Source: Bacillota bacterium | GTDB taxonomy: Bacteria > Bacillota > Clostridia > Acetivibrionales > DSM-1351 | Length of the DNA stretch: 64,000 bases | Assembly: GCA_023426005.1 (NCBI GenBank) | Contig: JAFABO010000097.1 | Location: 1 to 64,000 of the forward strand | Direction of reading: 5' to 3' | In this document: positions 24,346-33,534 of the stretch, piece by piece | Numbering within the stretch: position 1 is the stretch's first letter | Layout: each line of letters opens with the position of its first letter | Program-made: the position numbers and the translations under genes | The notes under the pieces: model-generated | Database searches by the model: none | What the model was told of the DNA's origin: nothing | What the model saw: only the letters and a program-made list of their open reading frames with translations

Positions 24346-26829
24346 TTGAAAAAGCTATCCTTAAATGGTCGATGGGAGCTCTCTTATATTGACCAGCGTA
24401 CCGGAAAAAATGAATGCATTGCTGCTACAGTTCCCGGTGACGTACATGTAGATATGATGAATGCAGGACTCCTTGAAGAGCCACTATTTGGTGACAATAT
24501 GGAAAAAAGCATTTTCATGGAGAAAATGGATTTCATATATGAACGGGATATCATAATTCCAGAAAATTTTATGCAGCAGGTCACTGAACTTGTATTTTAT
24601 GGTCTTGACATGTGTGCAGATATTTATCTTAATGGAGAGAAAATAAGAAGCTCAAATAATACGCATATAATTGTAAGAACAGATGTTACAGGAAAACTCA
24701 AAGCTGGTGTAAATAAAATTAAAGTACGTATAGACAGTGGTCTGAGACAGGTTGGAGACAGGGATCCTGCTCCATATGGATATGAAGCGCCTCAACCTGA
24801 AGAAGATCATAGAAGGGCGTTTATTCGTAAGCCGCAGTTTACCTTCCGCTGGGACAATATCCCACATCTCCTTCCATGTGGTATTTACAGGGATGTTGAG
24901 GTACAGACTTTTCAAAGTGCCAGAGTTGAGGATGTTTATCTTACCAATGAGCTTTATCAAAATAGTGCCCATGTCATGTCCGAAGCTGAGGTTAATTGCT
25001 TCAAGGCAGGAAGATACACTGTTTCAGCTGTTCTGACATATAAAAATACCCGTATAACCAAGGCAATTGAAATTCAACTAAAAGAAGGTATAAACAAGAT
25101 AAAACTTACTCTTGAGGTTCCTGATCCATACCTGTGGTGGCCTAATGGATATGGTAAACAGCCTTTATATGACTTCTCATTATGCATATCACAAAATGGA
25201 GTTCAACTTGATACCTGGAATGCTCGCCATGGAATACGTGTCGTAAAGATAATGGAGGACTCTTTAGGTGATGAAGGTCAATCCTTTACATTTGTTGTAA
25301 ATGGGAAAAAGATATTCTGCAAGGGCTCTGACTGGGTGCCTGCCGATGCTCTTACTACCAGGGTAACTGATGAAAAATATACACGTTTAATCGAGCGTGC
25401 TGTTGAGAGCAACCATAATATGTTCCGTGTCTGGGGCGGCGGCATATATGAAAATGATATATTCTACGATCTCTGTGACAGCCATGGAATTCTTCTATGG
25501 CATGATTTTATGTTTGCCTGCTCATATTATCCGGATGAGGATAAAGAATTTGTAGATAATTGTATAGAAGAATTTGATTGTGTAATAAGACGTCTTCGCA
25601 ACCATCCAAGTATGGCGCTCTGGTGTGGAAATAATGAGATGCAGTGGATTGACTGGCAGCAGGTAAACCGCTTGCCTGTTATACATGGATTTGACCTGGT
25701 TGAAAGAATCCTGCCTGAAAAGGTTCAAGAGCTTGATCCCGCAAGATACTTCCACATGAGTAGTCCTTATGGCTGTCCTGAAGATTCGGAAGATCCAAAT
25801 AGTGACCTCCGGGGTGATGTGCATATCTGGCGTCCGGATGGAACTATGCTTGATGCCGGTGCAGGTGGCATAGGCTTGATTGATTACACGGGTTTTGCAG
25901 ATCGCAATCCCAAATTTGTATCCGAATATGGTATACTTGCGCCTCCGACACTTACGTCAATTAAAAAGTATACACCTGAAGACCAGTTGTTTGTGGGTTC
26001 ACATGTTTGGAACCTTCACAATGATACTTGGGATGCCGGGAGCATGGATAGACGTCTGGAGCTTTATTATCATAAACGTGATGAAAAAATGTCTTTTCAG
26101 GAAACCATTGATGCATTACAGATGCTTCAGGGAGAGGCTTATAAATACTGTACAGAGCATATGAGACGCAGAATGTTTAAAACCAGCGGTACTTTATTCT
26201 GGATGTTTGCAGACTGTTGGGGCGGAGTAAGCTGGACAGTAGTTGATTATTACATGAACCTGCTTCCTTCATTCTATTATATAAAGAGAGCATATGCACC
26301 TATAATTGTATCTCTGGCTGAAAAGGGAGATAAAACGGAAGTATGGGTTGTTAATGATACCGATAGGGAATTCTGCTCAAGTCTGGTTTACGGACAGAAA
26401 GCTTATGACGGGAAAATGGAGTCTTTAAAAACTGAAAATGTTATTATACCGGCAGCTTCTTCAAAATTGTTAGAAACGATTGATGCATCGGAACTTAAGG
26501 GCAGAGATGACGTATATACATATGCTGCACTTATTGAGGATGGTAAAGTATTATCCGAAAATCGTCTCTTCTACACTACTTATGGAAAGATTAAGCTCAA
26601 TGCTCCAAAGCTTGATATTAAGGAATCACAAATATCATCCAAGCTTATAAAAATTGATATGTACTGCCAAAACTTCGCACGAATGGTCTTAATTGAGGGA
26701 CCAGAAGGGCTTGTCATGTCAGATAATGCGTTCGATTTGGGCGCCGGTGAACACAAGACTGTATGGATAGAGGGCGAATGCAATGCAGCAGACCTGACTA
26801 TACGTACAATGAATGACTATATTGATTAG
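24346..26829 (+). CDS. GH2 beta-mannosidase
   Basis: This 827-residue cytoplasmic exo-beta-mannosidase has a sugar-binding jelly-roll (LNGRWELSYID through about 180), an Ig-like domain, and a catalytic barrel from about 290. WCGNNEMQW carries the acid/base Glu431 and FVSEYGIL the nucleophile Glu527. FRVWGGGIYEND and LWHDFMFACSYYP are characteristic of mannosidase-type GH2 rather than LacZ-type. I chose TTG 24346, which is 8 bases from GAGG. The GTG at 24337 sits inside that site. The gene begins 10 bases after the isomerase stop and is followed by the unassigned hydrolase. Confidence 0.93.
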   Translation: MKKLSLNGRWELSYIDQRTGKNECIAATVPGDVHVDMMNAGLLEEPLFGDNMEKSIFMEKMDFIYERDIIIPENFMQQVTELVFYGLDMCADIYLNGEKIRSSNNTHIIVRTDVTGKLKAGVNKIKVRIDSGLRQVGDRDPAPYGYEAPQPEEDHRRAFIRKPQFTFRWDNIPHLLPCGIYRDVEVQTFQSARVEDVYLTNELYQNSAHVMSEAEVNCFKAGRYTVSAVLTYKNTRITKAIEIQLKEGINKIKLTLEVPDPYLWWPNGYGKQPLYDFSLCISQNGVQLDTWNARHGIRVVKIMEDSLGDEGQSFTFVVNGKKIFCKGSDWVPADALTTRVTDEKYTRLIERAVESNHNMFRVWGGGIYENDIFYDLCDSHGILLWHDFMFACSYYPDEDKEFVDNCIEEFDCVIRRLRNHPSMALWCGNNEMQWIDWQQVNRLPVIHGFDLVERILPEKVQELDPARYFHMSSPYGCPEDSEDPNSDLRGDVHIWRPDGTMLDAGAGGIGLIDYTGFADRNPKFVSEYGILAPPTLTSIKKYTPEDQLFVGSHVWNLHNDTWDAGSMDRRLELYYHKRDEKMSFQETIDALQMLQGEAYKYCTEHMRRRMFKTSGTLFWMFADCWGGVSWTVVDYYMNLLPSFYYIKRAYAPIIVSLAEKGDKTEVWVVNDTDREFCSSLVYGQKAYDGKMESLKTENVIIPAASSKLLETIDASELKGRDDVYTYAALIEDGKVLSENRLFYTTYGKIKLNAPKLDIKESQISSKLIKIDMYCQNFARMVLIEGPEGLVMSDNAFDLGAGEHKTVWIEGECNAADLTIRTMNDYID

Positions 26830-26847
26830 GAGGTTGGGAGGAGAATT

Positions 26848-29025
26848 ATGGAGAGAGGTATTTATTGTCATAACTGGGGGCATAATCGTCAAAATATGCA
26901 CCCTTCCATGCCAATTCACTCAAAGGCTTTAGTTGAAGATTTTAAAAAGCTTAAAGGGACTATGGTATGTTGGGCTTCAATGGGGGGCGGATCAGTATCA
27001 CTTCCGTATTTGGAGCATGAAGCAAAAGGAGAGGTACATCCAAGAATGCTATATCATGGTTATATGAATGACAGTGACTATATAGCCATGTGCAGGGAAG
27101 CAGGCATAGATGTTTTTGCAGTGTTTTACGAAGCACAGGGCTGGGAAGTTCCTGCAATAGTATCCGAAGATGGAAAATATTTTAAAAAGCTCAACATAGT
27201 TGAGGATAATGAAGAACATGATTGGTATGGACTCAGAGAGTTTTCACAGGATAAATACTGGGAAGTATTTGGAAAGAAATTTGCAGACTATTTCCCAGAT
27301 GGACTTGTAAACAGCGATGGAGAGCAGGTTACAGATCTTTTCGAGGAATGTACAACAAGAGATATGTATGGAAATCCTTGCCGTGCAACCTGGGTTGAGG
27401 TATCAAAGCTCCCTCAGCAATGTCATCTGACCTGCAGAAACAATCCAGTGTGGCGCCAATATATGAAAAAAGCAGTAGAGATTATGATTGACAACGGTGC
27501 ACGAGGCATTCAACTGGATGAAACGGAGACTCCAATTACAAGCCTCAAATATGGAGGCTGCTTCTGCAAAGATTGTATGAAGCAGTTTAACGAATACCTT
27601 AAGGAAATGAAGAGCCTTGACAGACTTCCAAAGGAGCTAGATGGAATTGATCTTGATAGATTTAATTATGCTCAGTATCTGAAGGATAAAGGCGTCAACT
27701 ATCCTGAAAGAGCTTTGGCGGAAACTCCTTTGTTTGATCTTTACTGGGATTTCTGGATTCGTTCAAATAATAAAAACTTTAAGGATGTTACCCAATTTAT
27801 CAGGGAATATGCTGCTTCAAAGGGTATTAAAGTAAGGATATCTGCAAATATTTTTAACCTCTATTTATATAATTATCCTTCCTGGGATGATTTGGATCTG
27901 ATGGTTACAGAATTAGACCATACTTTGTTTAAAAGACATGATTGGTTCAGATATGCTGCAGGTGTCGTAAAGGACAAGCCTGTAATAGTAGCAGAAAACC
28001 CTTATGGTGGTATTATACCAGCATTCCTGAAACAATTACAGAACGGTAAAGCCTATGATCTTTTCAGAATTTTCCTTATGGAAGCAGCGATCCATGGTAC
28101 CAATATGTGTGTACCATATGGGGGCTGGATGGGAAGTGAAATACGGGATGCCTTTTTTCCGCCATTTGATGTTGCAGTTGAGGTACAGGATTTCCTTGCC
28201 GGAAATGAACCAATTTTTGGACGGATAAGTGGAGCAAATGTAAAAATATTGTACAGTTTCCCGAGCTATACCTTGCGAGAGCCAATGGCTGGACGTGATT
28301 CAAAGCTTGTATGGGATGATTCTGAAGACTTATTTTCCTATAGAATTGAAACCAGCGGGGATAACGCTATCCGTATGCCTTATTGGGAGGCAGCAAGTGT
28401 ATTACAGATGTTAAAAGTAAACTACGATGCCGGAATGTTGTCAGATGGAGAGATTGTACCTGACAAGTTTAGCAATAATGATTTGAAGGGCTTTGATCTT
28501 GTTATCCTGCCGGATTGTACGATACTTACCAAAAATCAGGCAGATATACTTAAGGATTATGCTCAAAAAGGCGGACGTCTGCTGATATATGGTGATTCAG
28601 GACGCAATATTTCAGGATGGCAGCAGAGCCTGAAAGGAATACCATCTATAAATTTTGTTGATAAAGGTAATAGTCCTGAGGCGGGTGCTAAAGCATTCTC
28701 GGATGCCTTTAACAATGCTTATAACGGACTTCGCCAGATTTCATGGGAGCCGGATGACATTTTTGTGCAGATATCAAAGTATGAAAACAATACAGTGCTT
28801 CATGTCATCAATTACAGGTATGATATGGCAAAGGATCGTATAATCAGTATTCAAAAACCTGTGATAAAGATTAAACGCAATACCCTTCCAAAGTCAGTTA
28901 AAGCTCTGACACTTCAGGATACAACGGTTGATTGCACATGCAGGCTTGAGGACGGATGGCTATTAGTAGAGATTGGAGAGCTGCCTGTTTATACCGCAGT
29001 AATACTTGAGGATTTAAGTAATTGA
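26848..29025 (+). CDS. Unassigned TIM-barrel glycoside hydrolase-like protein
   Basis: This 725-residue soluble protein has no signal peptide. Residues 1-440 read like a beta/alpha barrel (GIDVFAVFYEAQGWEVP, GARGIQLDETETPITSLKYG, KPVIVAENPYGGI). A cysteine quartet in the barrel, GGCFCKDCMKQF, is an odd feature. Residues about 480-660 resemble the GH42 trimerisation/glutamine-amidotransferase-like fold (LKGFDLVILPDCTILTKNQ, GGRLLIYGDSG), and a small beta domain ends the protein. The overall order resembles GH42-like enzymes, but I cannot match it to a characterised family. Candidate acids are the Asp-Glu-Thr-Glu cluster and the Glu in VTELDH. It lies in the operon directly after the beta-mannosidase, with GGGAGGAG before ATG 26848, suggesting action on the same imported glycan. 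Confidence 0.6.
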   Translation: MERGIYCHNWGHNRQNMHPSMPIHSKALVEDFKKLKGTMVCWASMGGGSVSLPYLEHEAKGEVHPRMLYHGYMNDSDYIAMCREAGIDVFAVFYEAQGWEVPAIVSEDGKYFKKLNIVEDNEEHDWYGLREFSQDKYWEVFGKKFADYFPDGLVNSDGEQVTDLFEECTTRDMYGNPCRATWVEVSKLPQQCHLTCRNNPVWRQYMKKAVEIMIDNGARGIQLDETETPITSLKYGGCFCKDCMKQFNEYLKEMKSLDRLPKELDGIDLDRFNYAQYLKDKGVNYPERALAETPLFDLYWDFWIRSNNKNFKDVTQFIREYAASKGIKVRISANIFNLYLYNYPSWDDLDLMVTELDHTLFKRHDWFRYAAGVVKDKPVIVAENPYGGIIPAFLKQLQNGKAYDLFRIFLMEAAIHGTNMCVPYGGWMGSEIRDAFFPPFDVAVEVQDFLAGNEPIFGRISGANVKILYSFPSYTLREPMAGRDSKLVWDDSEDLFSYRIETSGDNAIRMPYWEAASVLQMLKVNYDAGMLSDGEIVPDKFSNNDLKGFDLVILPDCTILTKNQADILKDYAQKGGRLLIYGDSGRNISGWQQSLKGIPSINFVDKGNSPEAGAKAFSDAFNNAYNGLRQISWEPDDIFVQISKYENNTVLHVINYRYDMAKDRIISIQKPVIKIKRNTLPKSVKALTLQDTTVDCTCRLEDGWLLVEIGELPVYTAVILEDLSN

Positions 29026-29084
29026 GTTAGTAATAATTCATTTGTCTTCGTGACATTTCAAGAAAAATATATTACCACAGCTGT

Positions 29085-29124
29085 CCCTTGATTATCCGGA
29101 TTAGCAGTCCGGATATATCAGGGG
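29085..29124 (+). terminator. Long hairpin ending the island importer operon
   Basis: CCCTTGATTATCCGGA (29085-29100) pairs with TCCGGATATATCAGGGG around a seven-base loop, with one or two mismatches. It follows the hydrolase stop by about 60 bases. Only short T-runs follow, so termination efficiency is uncertain. Confidence 0.55.
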
Positions 29125-29212
29125 CATTTCGGTATAAATATTCCGATGGTTTGACAATTCTTATAAAGTTTCTAAATCATATTAAGGGGAGGAGAAAAAT
29201 ATCCTTAATTGA

Positions 29213-29419
29213 TGTCAATACAAAGTTATCATTGAAACCTGCCTTTTAACGGATGAGGAAAAAGTAAAGGCTTGTAAGCTTGCTCAAAAAGCAGATGCAA
29301 GTATGGGTGTAAAAGCTTCCGGCGGAATCAGAGATTATGAAACTGTAGTTGAAATGATCAGGGCAGGAGCAAGCAGAATAGGAGCAAGTGCTTCTGTTGC
29401 AATTCTGAACAAAAAATAG
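29213..29419 (+). pseudogene. deoC: deoxyribose-phosphate aldolase remnant
   Basis: About 65 codons match the C-terminal part of Deo[21 protein letters not shown], then [19 protein letters not shown] and [14 protein letters not shown] to a stop. The first two-thirds are gone. An internal deletion has also removed the stretch between them, which in DeoC carries the Schiff-base lysine (FVKTSTGF). It therefore cannot be catalytic. GGGGAGGAG at 29187 may be the old ribosome binding site. The polyol dehydrogenase starts 32 bases after it. Confidence 0.85.
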
Positions 29420-29451
29420 ATTTAATAATATAAAGTAAATGGGGTGATGTT

Positions 29452-30516
29452 ATGCCACAAAAAATGAGAGCAGTTCAATTGTTTGCGCCCGGGGACGTTC
29501 GTTGCAAATCAATTGCTGTTCCTACTATATCCAAAGCAAATGATGTAATTATAAATGTTAAGGCTTGTGGTGTTTGCGGATCTGATATACCACGTGTAAT
29601 GAGTAAAGGTGCATATAGATATCCAATAGTAATTGGACATGAGTTTGCCGGGGTTGTCAGCGAAGTAGGGACTGAGGTTACTAATGTAAAAAAAGGTGAT
29701 AGAGTCACAGTTATGCCTTTGGTAAATTGCAAAAAATGTGATTATTGTAAAATTGGTCAAGCAGTAGTTTGTGATGATTATGACTATTACGGTTCCCGTA
29801 TTGATGGTGCTATGGCAGAATACATTTCTGTGTGTGAAGATAATATTTTGCATGTTCCAGATAACGTAAGCTATTATGAAGCAGCTATGACGGATCCTGT
29901 TTCAGTTGCCCTTCATGCAGCCAGAAAAGCAAACGTTGAAGCGGGTCAGACAGTAGTAGTGTTTGGTCTTGGAGCAATTGGATTTATTACAGTACAATGG
30001 CTAAAATATTTAGGTTGTGATAAAGTAATTGTTGTAGATATTATAGATGAAAAACTGGAGACAGCGAAAAAATTAGGAGCCGATCTGTGCCTTAATGGTA
30101 AGAAATGCGATGTAATCAAATCAATTATGGAATTTACAAACGGCAAAGGTGCTGATGCGGCTATTGAACTGGCGGGAAGTATGTTTACACAGGTACAGTC
30201 AATTGACAGCGTCAGAAAAATGGGTACAGTTGTATTCTGCGGTATTTCTTATAATGATCTGGTGCTTCCGAATAAGACATTGGCGAAAATATTAAGAGGT
30301 GAGCTTAGTGTAAAGGGTTCCTGGAATTCTTCCATTGCACCATTACCTATTAATGAATGGAAAAGTGCATTAATGTTTATGGAATCCGGCAAGATTAAAG
30401 TTAAAGATTTAATCACACATGTATTACGTTTGGAAGAATGTCAATCTGCTTTTGAAATGATGTATAATAGAACAGAAACATTCACAAAAGTAATATTTGA
30501 TCCCGAGAGACTATAA
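29452..30516 (+). CDS. Zinc-dependent polyol dehydrogenase, GatD-like
   Basis: This 354-residue medium-chain dehydrogenase has the catalytic zinc motif GVCGSD at about 40-45 with GHEFAG at 62-67. A structural zinc lobe contains CKKCDYCKIGQAVVC, and the NAD-binding Rossmann fold starts at VVVFGLGAIG. Relatives oxidise galactitol-1-phosphate, sorbitol or related polyols. The substrate here is not determined. GGGGTG precedes ATG 29452. The gene is complete, in contrast to the broken homologue that follows. It lies downstream of the hairpin and deoC relic, so it may be a separate unit under the same regulator. Confidence 0.87.
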   Translation: MPQKMRAVQLFAPGDVRCKSIAVPTISKANDVIINVKACGVCGSDIPRVMSKGAYRYPIVIGHEFAGVVSEVGTEVTNVKKGDRVTVMPLVNCKKCDYCKIGQAVVCDDYDYYGSRIDGAMAEYISVCEDNILHVPDNVSYYEAAMTDPVSVALHAARKANVEAGQTVVVFGLGAIGFITVQWLKYLGCDKVIVVDIIDEKLETAKKLGADLCLNGKKCDVIKSIMEFTNGKGADAAIELAGSMFTQVQSIDSVRKMGTVVFCGISYNDLVLPNKTLAKILRGELSVKGSWNSSIAPLPINEWKSALMFMESGKIKVKDLITHVLRLEECQSAFEMMYNRTETFTKVIFDPERL

Positions 30517-30567
30517 GCGATGCTACATAATAGAAGGTAAGCCATGCTATCTTATATTTATCATTAA

Positions 30568-30908
30568 GATAAAACACCAGAACTAAAAGATATGCCGATG
30601 CCAAAACTCCATAAGGAAGATATTGTAATCAGGGTTATTGCATGCTTGATATGTGGTACAGATGTAAGGACTTACCGCTTTGGAGGTAACAAAATTAATG
30701 ATGGCAGAATTGTAGGTCATGAAGTTGTTGGAGAAAAAATTAAATTAGATGGAACGATTAAAGATTTTCAAATCGGAGATCATGTTGTAATAGCACCTGC
30801 CATTGGTTGTGGAGAATGCTGTAGCTGCAAAAAAGGCCGTACAAATATGTGTGAAAAACTGAAAAAACCATTGGTTTTCAGTTTAGTGGCGGATTTGCAG
30901 AATGTTTT
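30568..30908 (+). pseudogene. Second zinc alcohol dehydrogenase, frameshifted and truncated
   Basis: An N-terminal MDR segment runs KTPELKDMPMPKLHKEDIVI, then CLICGTDVRTY, VGHEVVGE and CGECCSCKKGRTNMCEKL. After the A-run near 30868 the reading frame shifts. The expected continuation GFQFSGGFAECF is found in another frame. The gene then stops being homologous at about 30908, where the right flanking repeat starts. The beginning is also damaged, with a stop upstream of KTPEL. It is a casualty of the island boundary, probably once a polyol or threonine-type dehydrogenase. Confidence 0.8.
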
Positions 30909-31030
30909 ATTTTTTTCATAAAATCCATACTCAGGGATTCCCCCTGAAGCTCCAGTTGATAATTCATTAATATTATGTGTATAATTTACCTTGACGATAC
31001 AATAAACATTAAAAAAGAATTTAAATCCGG
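30909..31030. repeat. Right copy of island-flanking duplication
   Basis: It matches 18564-18610 (44/47) and 18754-18828 (71/75) but lacks the 143 bases between those blocks. It ends at CCGG, where the GGAGGG ribosome binding site of trmK begins. The copy therefore represents the native trmK leader, and the left copy is the same sequence now separated by 12 kb. Confidence 0.8.
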
Positions 31031-31038
31031 AGGGCGAT

Positions 31039-31740
31039 TTGAGTTTGGAGCTTAAGGGAAGGCTGAAATTAATTGCAGATAAAGTTCCTGAGTGCGGTAC
31101 GGTGGCAGATATCGGAACAGACCATGCTTACCTGCCGATATACCTGATACAGCAGGGAAGATGCAAAAAGGCAATTGCTTCTGATGTCAGGATAGGGCCG
31201 GTTCAGGCGGCGAATAGAAATATATTAAAATACAGGCTTGGTGGTATGATTGAAACACGAATGGGCAGCGGACTTGAAACCATAGAAAAAAACGAAGCAG
31301 ATGCTATAATTATTGCAGGGATGGGTGGTACACTGTTAACGGAATTATTGGAGGCCGGTGCTGAAAAAGTCTGCGGTGAAGCCGTATTGGTTTTACAGCC
31401 TATGAATGACCTGGATGTGGTAAGAAAGTGGCTGTACAATCATAATTTTAATATTTTTGACGAAGAGCTTTCGGCAGAGGGAAATAAAATATATTGTGTT
31501 ATGGCTGCCAGACTTGATGGGCAGAATAAACCCTATGAAGATTTTCAGCTGCATGTGGGAGAGTGTCTTATAAAAAGACAGGATCCGCTGTTATTGTCCT
31601 ATTGTGAAATGAAGGCACGGCAAATCGACAGGGTACTGGGACAGATGGAGGATATGCGTGATAATGACGGGCTTTTAAATTATTATCAGAGCTTAAAAAG
31701 TGATTATTTAAAGCTAATATGTCAACTTGATAAAGGCTAA
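31039..31740 (+). CDS. trmK: tRNA (adenine22-N1)-methyltransferase
   Basis: This 233-residue enzyme methylates N1 of adenine 22 in the D-loop of tRNAs using S-adenosylmethionine. The SAM-binding motif is VADIGTDHAYLPIYL (about 23-37) and the catalytic-site motif IIAGMGGTLL. A C-terminal coiled-coil region runs from about 165, as in Gram-positive TrmK. The start is TTG 31039 with GGAGGG 5 bases upstream. It overlaps the nif3-like frame region and is followed by that gene 31 bases later, the standard Firmicute pairing. Confidence 0.93.
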   Translation: MSLELKGRLKLIADKVPECGTVADIGTDHAYLPIYLIQQGRCKKAIASDVRIGPVQAANRNILKYRLGGMIETRMGSGLETIEKNEADAIIIAGMGGTLLTELLEAGAEKVCGEAVLVLQPMNDLDVVRKWLYNHNFNIFDEELSAEGNKIYCVMAARLDGQNKPYEDFQLHVGECLIKRQDPLLLSYCEMKARQIDRVLGQMEDMRDNDGLLNYYQSLKSDYLKLICQLDKG

Positions 31741-31771
31741 TCATGAAATATTTTATAAGGAGCAGGAATAT

Positions 31772-32566
31772 ATGAGGGTTGGAGAGTTGCTTAATTTTAT
31801 AAATGAACTTGCACCGTGGGCTTACGCTGAAACATGGGATAATGTGGGACTGATGGTTGGCAGCCGCCAGAACGGGGTGAAACAGGTACTGCTGTGTATG
31901 GACGTTACTTCAAAGGTTATCAGGGAGGCAATAGACTGCGGGGCTGAGCTCATAATATCCCACCATCCTTTTCTCTTTGCAAAGCTTGGTAAGCTGGATT
32001 TTGACACAATCAAAGGGCAGCAGATCCAAACCCTTGTTGCAAAGAATATCAGTGTAATAAGCGCCCATACCAATCTTGACGTTGCTGCCGGAGGGGTAAA
32101 TGACACTCTGGCGGAAACCATAGGACTTAAAGGGTTAAGAAACTTAAAGCCTTACGTTCCACAGGGATATGAACGGGATTTGGGGCTTGGCAGGACAGGC
32201 TTTCTGGAGAATGAGACCGATTTCAATGACTTTATTAATAATGTAAAGAAAAGCTTGAACATAACAAACCTCAGAGTAATAGGAACACATCCCGATAAAG
32301 TAAAAAATGTTGCTGTCTTTTGCGGAAGCTTTGATGTCGAACTGGATTATTTAAGGAGTCTTGGACAGGATGTGCTCATAACAGGGGATTTAAAGTATCA
32401 TACTGCTCTGGATGCCAGGGAGTTGGGACTGTGTATTGCAGACGTTGGACATTTTGCGTCGGAACATGTGATACTGTCAAAGCTGCAAAAACTTTTAGAG
32501 GATAAATTTGCTTCAATCGAAGTGATATGCAGTAAAATGGAAAGTGATCCATTTATTTTTGCTTGA
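31772..32566 (+). CDS. Nif3-like dinuclear metal-centre protein (YqfO/DUF34)
   Basis: This 264-residue member of the widely conserved Nif3/DUF34 family has metal ligands in IISHHPFLF (His64, His65), ISAHTNLD (His99 and Asp103) and the C-terminal DVGHFASEH. TWDNVGLMVG is the N-terminal signature. The length fits the form without the PII-like insert found in B. subtilis YqfO. The molecular role is unsettled; some annotations call it GTP cyclohydrolase type 2. ATG 31772 has AAGGAG upstream. The longer frame from 31727 overlaps trmK and lacks a site. Confidence 0.92.
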   Translation: MRVGELLNFINELAPWAYAETWDNVGLMVGSRQNGVKQVLLCMDVTSKVIREAIDCGAELIISHHPFLFAKLGKLDFDTIKGQQIQTLVAKNISVISAHTNLDVAAGGVNDTLAETIGLKGLRNLKPYVPQGYERDLGLGRTGFLENETDFNDFINNVKKSLNITNLRVIGTHPDKVKNVAVFCGSFDVELDYLRSLGQDVLITGDLKYHTALDARELGLCIADVGHFASEHVILSKLQKLLEDKFASIEVICSKMESDPFIFA

Positions 32567-32647
32567 CATATACAGACAGAGCAACTATAATAAGTTGTCC
32601 AAGGACGACATATATTACAAAGTTAAATATACTATAAATAAATAATT

Positions 32648-33042
32648 GAGTAAGCCAGATGATCGCAGGTACGGCCTGAAAAGGTGTACATGAGGAAAGT
32701 CCGGGCTCCATAGGGCAATGGTGCCGGGTAACTCCCGGTGAAGGTGACTTTAAGGAAAGTGCAACAGAGATATACCGCCGTTTGGGAAGTGGGATGTAAA
32801 AGTGGGTTTTCTCATTTTTGACATTTTAGTTCCCACTTTCGGAACGGTAAGGATGGAAAGGTGAGGTAAGAGCTCACCAGCGGCATGGCGACTTGCCGGC
32901 TATGTAAACCCCACCTGGAGCAACGCCGTGGAGGGACGCAATGACTGCCCGTCAGTCCCGGGGAGGTGGCTTGAGCACTGTAGAAATACAGCGCCTAGAT
33001 AGATGATCATTTAATACAGAACCCGGCTTATAGACTTACTCA
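32648..33042 (+). ncRNA. rnpB: RNase P RNA
   Basis: The RNA subunit of RNase P is recognised by its conserved core. GAGGAAAGTCCGGGCTCC is at about 32692-32709, and ACAGAACCCGGCTTA at about 33017-33031 gives the P4 partner. GAGTAAG (32648) pairs with CTTACTC (33035-33041) as helix P1. The central variable arm is a long helix at about 32787-32841, in which AAGTGGGA pairs with TTCCCACTT. A terminator follows at 33058. Exact ends are estimated from P1. Confidence 0.95.
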
Positions 33043-33057
33043 CTAAATTATCAGAAG

Positions 33058-33083
33058 CACCTGCTTACATGGCGGGTGTTTTT
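33058..33083 (+). terminator. Intrinsic terminator of rnpB
   Basis: CACCTGC pairs with GCGGGTG (one G-U) around a seven-base loop and is followed by five T residues, 16 bases after the end of RNase P RNA. Confidence 0.75.
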
Positions 33084-33534
33084 GGTTTATATGCTATTTT
33101 TTATGAAGTCCACAAGTCAGGTTCTAAAATTCCACATGTACGCTTGAGTCGAAATTCAATTAATTTTATTCCATTTCACATTTTATTCTACTCTGTTTGA
33201 CATATTTCCATATAATGTAGGCGAAAACATTTCATTGTCCTCTGATATTAGTTTTTATATTTCAAAGGAAGTCCAAGTTGAAACCTGAAACAAAGGCTTC
33301 AGAATATAACAAAATTCGAGATGTAATTATATATACTAACAGGTGGAGAATAAATGAAGTTTGTCCTATAATATACATTAATTGCTGAAGTTTTTTTGCG
33401 AGATTAAGAATGAAATAATTTACTGATTTGAGAAAATGGTTTGTCGTAAGAGGGTACCAGGAACATAAAGCAAGATTATTTTTTCATATACCGCCAGAAA
33501 TTACAGATTAAAACAGAAAAGAGTGTGAAAATAA
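33084..33534. other. AT-rich non-coding stretch with small protein-like remnant
   Basis: No complete gene is seen. A frame at 33418-33510 reads FTDLRKWFVVRGYQEHKARL followed by FFHIPPEITD and a stop, closed upstream by a stop codon. It looks like a gene fragment but I cannot assign it. The rest is AT-rich with no convincing promoter or repeat. Confidence 0.35.

Larger units (their letters stand above)
18829..30908. mobile_element. About 12-kb genomic island between diverged direct repeats
   Basis: The DNA between the two copies of the duplicated sequence is conspicuously AT-rich. For example 19441-19500 has 19 G/C of 60, against 34 of 60 at 8461-8520. It begins with a truncated transposase and ends in a truncated, frameshifted dehydrogenase. 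It carries a complete sugar-utilisation set with its own regulator. No integrase is present, so the mechanism of entry is open. Boundaries are inferred from where the repeats stop. Confidence 0.55.
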
